Source: Mycoplasma_N cavipharyngis (GTDB lineage Bacteria > Bacillota_I > Bacilli_A > Mycoplasmatales > Mycoplasmoidaceae). From it: a stretch of DNA of 64,000 bases. Both the position numbers and the translations under genes were made by a program. A model generated the notes under the pieces. It did no database searches, had not been told where the DNA came from, and saw only the letters and a list, made by a program, of their open reading frames with translations. Shown here piece after piece: positions 20,467 to 30,040 of this stretch (positions are counted from its first letter, which is position 1; every line of letters starts with the position of its first letter). Location of the stretch: positions 310,001 through 374,000 of the forward strand of contig NZ_CP155569.1 of NCBI RefSeq assembly GCF_042984175.1, given 5' to 3'.

Positions 20467-22161
20467 TTAATTTGTTGTTAATAATAAATTTTGATAATAC
20501 TGATATTGTTTATTTCTAAGTTTTATTTCTGCAGGTAAACCTTTAGATAAATCATTAGTTAGTGTTTCAAATTGATCTAAAATATTAACAATATATTGTT
20601 GAATTTTTAGACTAGGAAGAAATAATTTTATATTTAAAATTGATTCTTTTGCTAATAAAGATATTCCAGAACCATATGATTGATTTTTTAAAAAATTCTC
20701 ATTATTTTTAAGAAAGTAATATAAATATTTGTTTAAAAGTATGTTTTGATTTAAACTTTTTATTGCAAAACAATTACTTCCAAGTCAAAATTTTTCTTTT
20801 TGAAAATCTACATGTCCAGTACTGCCACGATTAGCAATAGTAATCACGTTACTTTCTTGATTATAGTTATGATAATAACCAGTAGGTGAGACCCCACCAC
20901 TTATAACTAGATATTTACCATTTTCTAACATATCTTTTTTGCCTATATAGTCACCAACAGTAATTTTGATATATTGTTTTAGTTTTACATAATTATTGTT
21001 ATTTAAATTGCTTGAATTTGCACTGTTGGAATGTACGAAATTGATAATCTTAATCAATCCATTTTTTCAACTCTCTCTCTCTCTCTCTCTTAGAGTGCTA
21101 CTTGTAAATGTTAATAATTTATTGCGATAATATTGATATTGTTTATTTCTAAGATCAATTTCTGTGGGTAAACCAATATTTAAGTCTGAACAAATTTTTT
21201 CAAAATTATCTAGTACATCAATAATTTTTTGTTGAATTTTTAAATTAGGAACAAAAATTTGAATATCAGAAATTGTAGAAGGATATACGTGTGGAATCGT
21301 CCCAGTTGTTTTTAGTGAATAAATATAATTTTGTTTATTTTTTAAAAAATGAAACAAATATTTTTGAAGAATTATTTCTTCTTTTGCATGGACAGTAAAA
21401 CAATCTCGTGCAAAAATTGGAGTATCTCAAAATGCAACAAATTCAGCAGAACCTGAAGAAGAAATAGTTATAGATTTTTTGTCTCTATTAAAATCATTAC
21501 TATATCCTTGGATTTTAACTCCACCAGAAACAATTGGATATTTACTAACTTTATTTGCTATAGTGTTTGTAGCACCTTTTTTAAAATCAACAATATCTTT
21601 TAATTTGTAAATTTTAAAATCAGTTAAATAATGTAAATTTAAAAGTTTATTTCTATAGAAGTTATATTGTTTTTTTCGGGATTCTAATTCAAATTCTAGT
21701 TCTTGTGAATAATCTGTAAATGAATCAAGAATTCTAATAACTTCTTTTTGTTCATTAATATTTGGTAAATTAATTTTTAAATTTAAAATAGATTCTTTTG
21801 CTAATGCAGGTATTCCTGCTCCATATGATTGCTCTTTAAGAGTTTTTTCATTATTCTTAAGAATATAATACAAATATTTGTTTAAAAGTATTTGTTGATT
21901 TTTTGGTTTTATAACATAACAATGAGCACTAGCCCAAAATTTGATTTTTTGAAAATCGACATAACCAGATGATGCTCCTCCTTGAGAAATTGTAATTGTA
22001 TTTGCTTCTTGATTATATTGATTAAAATATCCCGAAGGTGAAGTGCCACCATTAATTACTGGATATTTTTCAACTAATAACATTTTGTCTTTGTTAAGTT
22101 GTTTCCCTTTAATAATTGTTATATAATCATTTAATTTTACATAATTTTCTTTTTCCTTCAT
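20467..22161 (-). CDS. hsdS: HsdS specificity subunit with three recognition domains
   Basis: 564 residues in one frame when UGA is Trp; a usual HsdS has about 400. The order is TRD1 (ENYVKLNDYITIIKG start), conserved helix (ESRKKQYNFYRNKLL), TRD2 (KIYKLKDIVDFKKGA), conserved helix (LRNKQYQYYRNKLL), an (AG)10-encoded RERERES linker, TRD3 (NNYVKLKQYIKI) and a third conserved helix (LRNKQYQYYQNLLL). TRD3 closely resembles TRD1 (for example NKYLYY, QSYG, LAKESILN). HsdS directs type I methylation and cleavage to a bipartite site. No hsdM or hsdR is in the window. Changing the tract by one AG in either direction stops the protein soon after TRD2. Confidence 0.9.
21071..21090 (+). repeat. (CT)10 dinucleotide tract inside hsdS
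   Basis: Ten perfect CT units, read on the coding strand as AG and translated Arg-Glu repeats. Loss of one unit gives a stop about 12 codons on; gain of one gives a stop about 25-30 codons on. Dinucleotide tracts of this length are classic slippage sites. Confidence 0.9.
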
Positions 22162-22747
22162 TTTTAAAAGAGTCCTAAAACAATAAAATAATTTTATATT
22201 AAAAATAATATAAATAGTTTCAAATAAGATTATTTAAGTTTTAAAGTTGTATTTTGATTTTTTTATTAAAGTTAGTTGAGATTTAATTATCATTAAAATC
22301 ATTAAATAATTGTTACATGACAAAATTAATTTTATTAAATACATTATTTTTTGTTTTGACAAGTATAGCAATTGATTTTAATGATGACAATAATCTTCAT
22401 AATTTAAACTTAATTAAAATTTCAAGTAATCAAAAACAATGTTTTGATCAAAAAATTCTTAATTTTTTTAATCAATATCACTTAATTCAATTATTATCAA
22501 ATAATTAAGTTTTAAATTAAAATCATTTCAAAGTATTAATTATAAATGTATTAGTCAGAAGATCAATCAAACAATTAATGAATTAAGAAATTTTTTAAAA
22601 ATCAATATCAAAATATATTTTTAAAAAATTTAAATAATTATTATTTTTTAGCAAGAAATTATTATAAAAACAGAGATCTTGTAATAATAATTTATTTAAT
22701 GTATCAAATTACATCATTTGCTCAAAATTATTAAAAAATTTTTATTA
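22162..22747. other. Intergenic region with possible coding remnants
   Basis: About 590 bp between the start of hsdS and the end of a giant surface-protein gene. It contains broken + strand reading frames, described as a possible methylase remnant, and no clear terminator for the genes around it. Confidence 0.35.
22317..22734 (+). pseudogene. Possible remnant of a D12-class DNA adenine methylase
   Basis: Broken + strand frames. The best piece (22579-22734, UGA as Trp) contains NNYYFLARNYYKNRDLVII and then IYLMYQITSFAQN. These resemble the helical region of Dam/D12-type methylases, in which a YY..LR..YN segment is followed by a hydrophobic helix ending in SF.N. The preceding frame (ATG 22317, ending NQYHLIQLLSNN) could be another fragment. 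There is no ribosome binding site, no catalytic DPPY and no full-length frame. The identification is tentative. Confidence 0.25.
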
Positions 22748-25700
22748 TTAAATTTTATTGTTACTTCCTTCCTTCCTTCTCACCACAATCTGCTCCTTCT
22801 TAAATCCTTCAAGCACAACTGAGCCAAAATTAGGATGATAATATTTACCATTAGATAACACAGGGTTTTCAACATCAAAAATGACTTTTTTAATCTTTTC
22901 AACCTCCACCCCCTGATTAACCATTAAATACGGCTGATTGAAAATTAGTTGCTGACTAGTATTACTATAATACACATCATTAAAATTAATTACTGGTTTA
23001 ATGCCAAAAGAAGTTAACATCATTTCTAATTGTTCTCGTGCCTGTTCTAATTGACTTTTCTCACCATTTTCTAATTCTTGATCACTAACAACTAATCCTG
23101 AACTATCAATTAAACCTCACTGGCTTAGTTTTATCTTATTGGGCAATTGATTATCACTTAAATCAATCACTTGATTATTAGTTTTATTTCTCAACTGCTC
23201 AAAATAATTTTGAGCACTAATAGTATTTAATCCTTGAAGTTGCACCACACCAAAAACACTAAAAGTTAATGAATTAAGCTCATCTTGATTTAGTACAACT
23301 TGTCGTGTTAGAGGATGAAAATTAGTTCAATTAGGCACTAATTGCAGTTTTAAGGCATTAGTAATACTAACTGTTCGTGTTGCAGTGACAAACTGAAAGT
23401 TTTTATTATTTTGATCAAACGATTGAATTGCATTTTTCACTTTAACTTTAATATTAACACTACCATTAACAAAATCAATGTTGTCAAAAGTAATTGATTC
23501 AAACTGGGTTTTAGGCACACTTTTAGTTGTTTTAGGACTTTGAGTAGTACTATCAAGATCACTGCTGAACAAGCCATTAGCAATACTATTGTTATAATAT
23601 TTGTCATTCACTAATTGGTATTTTAGCAAATTAATCGCATCTAAAGATGATTGATATTGTTCAGGACTCAACTTGTTTAATTCAATTTCATTTGACACAT
23701 ACACCTTTTTAGCTTGATTTAATAAGCTTCTAAAACTACTAATAATACTAATGACATTTTGATTGTGTAAATTATTATTAATTACAGTTGTATCTTCTAA
23801 AGGAATAATATTTTTTTCTTTAGGTTCAAACCGATCAAAATAGTTTGATAAGAAAAAAGTAATTGGATCACTAAACCACTGATTAGCATTAGCAATTTCA
23901 GCACGATCATTACTATTAAAATAGTTGGTGACAAACAACGTGTTTGCAGGAATAGTAATTGACCCTGTTGCATCATTAATTATAATGTTACTAAAATTAA
24001 ATAAATCAACTGTTGTATTATAAATCGGTTTTGCAGTTGAAGCAAACAAGACATGATTAAGAAAACCTGCTAAAGAACTAAAGTCATTATAATTAATGTT
24101 AGTAGTATTATTAGCTTGATTAAGTTTTAGTGCTCTTAATTGAGCTAATCATTCAGATGGTAGTAAGTGTTTTCATTGGGTGTTTAAAGCAGTGTTAATA
24201 ATGGTTGTACCATCCTTAAAGCCACTAGTAGCACTTACTTGATTAGTTTGTGCTGTGCCTGGACTCACATTTTGGTTGTTACTACTTCCAATGACTTGCA
24301 ACTTCGTTTGACTTGGATTTAGTTCAACATTAATGTTAGGTAATTTAGTTAGTGGGGTGTTAGCATCAGAACTATTACCAGCAAAAAACTTACCAAAATG
24401 ATAACCACCCTTAATGCCTAAATTTTTAATTATTAGTAAGTTGGCATCTTGATTAACACTAATGGCTTGAGCTAAGTTAGTAGATGATAGAGGAGTGAAA
24501 CTATTATTAGCATCAATAATGCCAAAAACAAGTTGGGATTTTTGATCATCTAAAAAAGTAGTACTTAAAGTACTATTAGCATTAGATTGGTTGTTATTAT
24601 TAAAATAACTAATTTTAATTAAACTTAATAATAAGTTGTTGACAGAGTTGGTTGAACTAGCATTGCTCTGAACTTGTCTTCGTGTTCTTCTAGGAGCAGT
24701 TGCTTGATTTTTTAAGCTTTCTTTTAATTGTGCTACAAACTGACTTGGATCAGTTGGAATGGTCCCATTAGATCCATCTGGCTTTATAAAAGCAATATTA
24801 GAGCGTTGATCATTTGTTTGAATTCACTCAAAAACTGAAGCAGTAGTATTAAAATGATCAATTGAACTACTAACACTTTTTAGTAATGTTTCAAATTGAT
24901 CATCATTTTTTTGGTACCATCCCACACTAAAACTTAGCTTACCTGAAAAAGCATCAACAGTTAAATTAGTAATTTTCAAACTAGTATTTTTAGGTAATAA
25001 GTTAGCTGCAACCAACATCTCACTTGTTTTGTTTTCTTCTCATGCTTGACTCATCGTACTTGAACCAGCACCAATCCCCCCTGTCTGTGAATCAATTACC
25101 CCTTGTTTTAGTAAAACAAGTGGGTGCAACTTCTTAATATCAAGCTGATAATCATAGGCTGATAAGTTAAGTTGATCAGGTTTAGCTGAAGTAATCTCAT
25201 AATCAAACACATTAAAGCTGTTAATGCTAATATTTTCATTAATATTGACAAAACCATTAGTTGAACTACCACTAATTTGGATGCTAAAACTTAGTTTACC
25301 TTTTAAATGATCAATAATGATGTTTGAAACATAATCAGCCTTATTTTTTAAATAGTCTAATAAGAAGACTTGAGATGATTTGATTAAAGAATCAGCTGAG
25401 TCTGGAAGCACATTAGAGGTGGATAGATTATTGGGGGAAGTATTGTTGCTTGTGGGTTGACCACCATTACTTCCCATAATTTGATTTCTCTTATTCTCAT
25501 CAACTTCCAAGCCAACAAAACTAATGCCAAAATGGCTATAAATCCATTGTCTTGCTGCACTTTCATTTTCAGGAACAAAGGTGTTAGGGTAATTATTCTG
25601 ATCAGAATCAAAATCATTCACAATCTTTCTTGTTGGACTAACTGGATTAGAACCACCCATCCCCTGCTGCTGACTTTTACCCCCAGTTACATACTCCACT

Positions 25701-28700
25701 TTCTGCTGCTTAAACCCTTTTAAGATGATGTTTTCAAGCTCTACCTTCTGATTAAACTGGTCTTTAACATCAAAAGATAAGGTGACTGATTGAGCATTTT
25801 CATCTACTGATTTAACATTAATGACATTAACTTGTTGACTAATAAAATTTTTAACATAAGCTGAAGTGTCAGCTCACTCACTTAAATGGTTTTTTAAGAT
25901 TTCAGAAGTAATCGTACTTGCAAAATAGTTTTTGAGATTAGTTGTTGTCTTAACATCAAAAGTTCTGGTGGTGGAAGAAGAAGAAGATCCACCATTCTTA
26001 GGATCCAATCTATACTCAATATTTTGAACTAAATTAAAATCATAACTATAGTTTCAGTTTTGTAATGGTGCACGAATCACTAGTTTAATTTTGTTGTAGT
26101 AGAAGGAAGGATCAGTTGAACTACTATTAGACCCACTAGGAGAATATTTCAATATCTTCTTATCAACCCCTAATGGGTGGATCGAAGATAGTTTTGTTGT
26201 TGTACTTGAACCATTGGCAACTGTTCAATTGCCTGCACCCACTCTTCCATTATAATAGGGCAGTTGACCAATTAGTTGAACTAGTGGTGCTGTGCCATTG
26301 TTAATGGCAGAAGAACCCCCTTGATTAACCCCAGAATTATTACCATTATTACTATTAGGCACCCCATTACTCTCACCTGGTGAATAACTCATTATCATGT
26401 TATCCCCATTCTCAGGCAAACTCAAATCATAATCAAGCCCATTAGCATTCGCATAAAAACTCGTTCAGTCAACGTTGGTTCATTCATTTGGAGTTATTTC
26501 TTTCCCATCTCCATACAACTTAAATTCTAGTTTTTGTGGGTGAGTTCTACCACTTAGTCTACCATTATTAGACCCTCATGAGTTTTGGTTGTTACCATTT
26601 TGGGGTAATGTTCGTGTGAGTAAATAAGGAATAAAGGAGTTGAATGATTGATAGGCATCATCATCACTAAAGTTGGAAGTACCAACTTGTTTGTATTTGT
26701 CATTGGAGGGGGAAGAACTTCCCCCTACCATACCACCCCCGTTTCCTGTGGAGGGGGAAGTAGGGTTCGCCCCTACCATGCCAGTCCCACTATTTGAACT
26801 TCCAGTAGAACCCCCAAACCCTGGTAACACCAACCTACTAGAATCATTATCATCCACATGAAAATCAAACGCATAAGTACTAGTTTGTCCTTTAGATAAC
26901 ACTTCATTATCACTTAGTTGATTAAACCAGTGAGCATAAATCCAGCGATCAAGTGCAGCAGTGGCTCATAACTTGTATGAGCCATAGGCGGCTTGATTTG
27001 TTCCAAAAAGTTTCAACTGATCAATGTTAGCATTTGTATCAATCCCATCAGAAACATCAGCCACTTGATAAGCAAAATCACGGTTAATCCCCCCTAAATA
27101 AGTGTGGCTGAAAAAGGGTGTTTTATCTCCTCCAGTAACCAATCCCGCTAAATTCGCTCCAACTCAAATTCGGCGAAAATAAGGGTTGAAGGTGGTATTG
27201 TCTGAAGAAGATCCAATTTGGTTGTTTCATGGAAAGATGGGTTTAGCCATCACATTTGTTGGGTTGTTTTTGATCATAATTTGCTTGGAGGAAGTCCCTG
27301 TAGGTTGTGGCATGGCAGTTCCAGATCCATTGGAGGAAGCAGGGTTCGACCCTACCAGACCACCCCCACTGTTTGCCCCACCAAACCCATAAGTAATATT
27401 CCCTGTAGGACCTTCCCGATCGTTTGCACCAACCGTCAACTTCGGTCATAAATACCAGCTATCAGTTGATTTTTGCTGTGGTCAAAAATCAAGCAACTGG
27501 TTGTTAGCAAAACTAATTTTAGGTAAAGTTTGATTGACATCTGCTAAACCCACTCGTTGGATTTTGTCGTTGGCAAGACCTGTACTATCAAGACTAAACC
27601 CAGCTGGCTTCTCATTCACCATCCCCGTACTATAATATCGAACCCAATTCTCAGGATTGGGTCCAGGTCCGTGCAAGGTGTCATAAAACCCTTGTTGATC
27701 TCCTGCCACCTTCATTAATGATAAATGATAAAACCAGAACTGCAAGTAAGGTAGAGGTTTAATCCCTAATGGAGGAACATATTTGAGTTTGTTACTACTA
27801 AAATTAATATTAGTAAATAAGTTGGGAGATACGGAAATGGCTTCAATTTGATTATGACTAAAGTCAATATTATTAATGTCTTTTGAAATCATTAAGCGGG
27901 TGGAACCAAAGTTGAGGCCTTTGGAACGATCATTAGCTTGTTTGCCTTGGATGAGACCATCTGAGTCAGTAGTAATGCCACTTGCTGAGTCATACATGTT
28001 ATTGTCTGTGTTGTTGGCATTAGAAGAACCATTCACCTGATTAACATACACTTCCCCATCCTTATTATTAAAATAAAAGTCGTCAGATGAGATGGCAGCA
28101 AGAAAGGTGGAGTAGTCTGTGATTTGTTTTGTGGAATTGTTAGCAATGGTTCCAGAAGAAGACCCAGGGGTGCCACCCCCACTACTACTACTACTAATAG
28201 TAGTAGTAGTAGGCAAATGCCCATAAGTTTTCTTAGGAAGTTCTGTCATCAACCACTTCATAATGGCTGTGACTTCATCCCGATTCATAACATCACTCGC
28301 ATCATAAGTGTAGGGTTCTTCAGTAGAAGAAGCAGAAGAAGAAGAAGAAGAAGAAGAAGAACCAGAACCACCTTGGTTCTGACTATCATCAGTAGAACCC
28401 AACCCCTTCCCACTACTTCACAAACTTTTTAAGTACTGATAATAATCGTATTTGTTGGTAGTAGAAGAAGCAGAAGTAGCAGACCCCCCATTCCCCTGGT
28501 TCATATTCATATTTGCAATCTCACTATCACTCAAATACCCCGTATTTTTCTGATTCATCCCATAACTACTAAAATTACCAATCACCCTAATTTGATTATG
28601 AGAAGCACTAATAGTTTTAAGTGCTGGAAAATTAGTAAAATTAACATTAGGAAAATAGTGTAATTGATTATCATCAACTTTAAGTGTAGCAATCCCATCA

Positions 28701-29164
28701 TATAAAATGTGATAATTAACTTTTTGAGTAATTGGATCAGGTTTAACACTTGCAACAAGATTGTAAATGCCAAGACCCCAGCGAATATAAGGATTAAAAA
28801 TTTCAGCAATACTAGTTAAGTTGTTATTTGATAAGTCTAAAGTTAAGTTGGGCTTGTTGAGTGCATTAAATCAGTCATCTCGACTGAAACTAGTTTGTTT
28901 AGATTGATTAGTTGAACTAGTTCAGCCTAGAGTGGCAGCAATTGCTTGAGCAATAGCAGGTGTTGGGAATAGTTTGGATAATTTGTTGCCACTTGTTTCA
29001 ATTTTAGGTCATTGGTTGTTAGTAAACAACCCAGGTGGGGGTGCTTGTTTGACTAGTTTGATTTTTTTAGTACTTTGATCATAATGAACATATCTTAAGT
29101 TGATATAGTCATAGGCGTTGGCAGATAAAGTATTATCAACTGAGTTTTTAATAGTTGTTGACAT
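22748..29164 (-). CDS. Giant leucine-rich surface-type protein lacking its 5' end (locus A)
   Basis: 2,138 residues from the first in-frame ATG; the frame is open a further 102 nt upstream to a TAA without ATG, GTG or TTG. Leucine-rich-like repeats fill the N-terminal third (DLSNNNLT, NIDFSHNQIE, KISFANNQLLDF), with a Ser9 run, Gly/Ser/Asn/Pro linkers and later beta-rich repeats (GKLSFSVGWYQK, GKLSFSIQIS). It matches locus B (60264-62996) closely, but the sequences diverge at about 29218, just where B continues into its start codon and membrane anchor. A therefore has no anchor, no start signal and no ribosome binding site. It may be a silent donor cassette or a decapitated relic. Local GC is higher than in neighbouring genes. 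Confidence 0.75.
26708..26725. repeat. GC-rich perfect inverted repeat
   Basis: GGGGGAAG-AA-CTTCCCCC, 8-bp arms and a 2-nt loop, inside the Gly/Ser-coding linker of locus A. Unusual in such AT-rich DNA. A related GGGGGAAG marks the frame break at 60267. Confidence 0.8.
26762..26774. repeat. T-arm-like GC repeat AGGGTTCGCCCCT (copy 1)
   Basis: First of four copies of AGGGTTCG[A/C]CCCT. The others are at 27341-27353, 60276-60288 and 60321-60333. On the coding strand they encode variants of GSNPAS or GANPTS. The sequence folds as AGGG-loop-CCCT and resembles a tRNA T-arm. Confidence 0.7.
27341..27353. repeat. T-arm-like GC repeat AGGGTTCGACCCT (copy 2)
   Basis: In locus A, flanked by GAAGC upstream and ACCAGACCACCCCC downstream as in the other copies. 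Confidence 0.7.
28335..28361. repeat. (GAA)9 tract in locus A
   Basis: Nine GAA units, coding strand TTC, read in the TCT register as a run of Ser. Unit loss or gain keeps the frame, so this varies length rather than switching the gene. The copy in locus B also has nine units. Confidence 0.85.
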
Positions 29165-29299
29165 AGTGATAATGCCTGTAGGTGGATTTTTTTGAGTGAA
29201 TGATAAACCTTGGGATTTGTGATAAAAACTATAAAATATGATTATGAGATAGTTGTTAGTAAAATTTTAACGATTAATGATAAGTTTAACTAAAATATT

Positions 29300-29584
29300 A
29301 TGAAAATTTCAACTCGTAAGCTATGAAAAAGACGATTTAGGTTTATTACTGATAGTTTTGTTTATAAAGTAGTTAAAGATTATATTTGATTTTTCCAATA
29401 TTGCTTTCATGTTTTATTCTTTACATCTTCTCTTAATATTCCAGTTTTTGAAGAAGATATAGACTATACCAACAGATATGTTAAACGTTATCGTTATCGT
29501 ATGATAATTAGAAAATGAATTAAAATGAAATATTCACCAAAATTACTTTTTAAGCTAGTTTGAGCAATAAAACCAAAACTTTAG
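29300..29584 (+). CDS. Small basic hypothetical protein
   Basis: 94 residues from ATG to TAG, with four UGA-encoded Trp residues. Very basic and aromatic: it begins MKISTRKLWKRRFRFITDSF, has a short hydrophobic stretch (IWFFQYCFHVLFFTSS, about 30-45) and then RYVKRYRYRMIIRKWIKMKY. It could be a peripheral membrane or nucleic-acid-binding protein. No good ribosome binding site precedes it; the ATG follows ATATT directly. It diverges from locus A and may mark the insertion that replaced A's 5' end. Function unknown. Confidence 0.5.
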
Positions 29585-29647
29585 AAATTTGAAAGGATTA
29601 TTTATATTTTAGTGAATTATTTATAACAAGAGAAGTGTATCATAATT

Positions 29648-29949
29648 TTGAAAAAACAATCTATTATCAAATTTTTTATAACTTTTAAAACCGAGTATCG
29701 TGTTTTAAAGTATTTAGAAAGTTTTGGCTGAAAAGTTAGTAAAGCTAGAAGTTTTTATGACCAGTTTCACCAATCGACTTATTTGCCTTGAATAAAAACA
29801 ATCAGGATTGTGTAATTCAAGTGAAAACTAAGTTATATCAGGATTTAAAAGTGGATAAATTGCTCAAATATGCTCAAAAACACAACTGCATTCCTTACTT
29901 AGCTATTGTTAGTGCTAATCAAATCATAATGGAAAAATTAGATTATTAA
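29648..29949 (+). pseudogene. Frameshifted nuclease-like gene (Hjc/restriction-endonuclease fold)
   Basis: Two frames join into one recognisable protein. The first frame, from TTG 29648, reads TEYRVLKYLESFGWKVSKAR then SFYDQFH. A one-base shift near 29770 gives PIDLFALNKNNQDCVIQVKT and then HNCIPYLAIVSANQI. The order E...L...GW.V...(D)LFAL......IQVK resembles Holliday-junction-resolvase-like and other PD-(D/E)xK nucleases, with the D and the E/Q-x-K core. The first frame stops shortly after the shift, so the product is broken. A perfect terminator follows. Confidence 0.5.
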
Positions 29950-29975
29950 AATAATTTGTTTAGTTAAAGAACAAT

Positions 29976-30016
29976 AAAAAACAACCATTGTTGAATTCTA
30001 GAATGGTTGTTTTTTA
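29976..30016. terminator. Bidirectional terminator
   Basis: AAAAAACAACCATT / AATGGTTGTTTTTT perfect inverted repeat with a 12-nt loop. It lies between a + strand pseudogene and the end of the - strand gene at 30041. Confidence 0.85.
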
Positions 30017-30040
30017 ATTAATGATCTATTTTATGAATTG

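Larger units (their letters stand above)
26700..29218 (-). repeat. Long paralogous repeat, copy in locus A
   Basis: About 2.5 kb is closely similar, in long stretches identical, to 60265-62714 in the same orientation. The 28450-29200 part is near-identical to 61940-62690. It is the likely substrate for recombination between the two giant genes. Confidence 0.85.

Noticed and set aside
22317..22508. 63-codon + strand frame with a hydrophobic start (MTKLILLNTLFFVLTS)
   Set aside because: No ribosome binding site, very Asn/Leu/Ile-biased, and adjacent frames carry methylase-like fragments; treated as part of a possible relic, not as a gene.
25457..25723. 88-codon + strand frame opposite locus A
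   Set aside because: Overlaps a well-supported - strand coding region and has no start signals or coherent domain.
28124..28432. + strand frame rich in Arg (RRSRRRRRRRRR)
   Set aside because: It is the complement of the Ser-coding GAA tract of locus A, not a separate gene. The same applies at 61713-61928.
22748..29164. Reading the repeats in locus A as a CRISPR array
   Set aside because: Repeats are irregularly spaced, lie in one long reading frame, and no cas genes are present.
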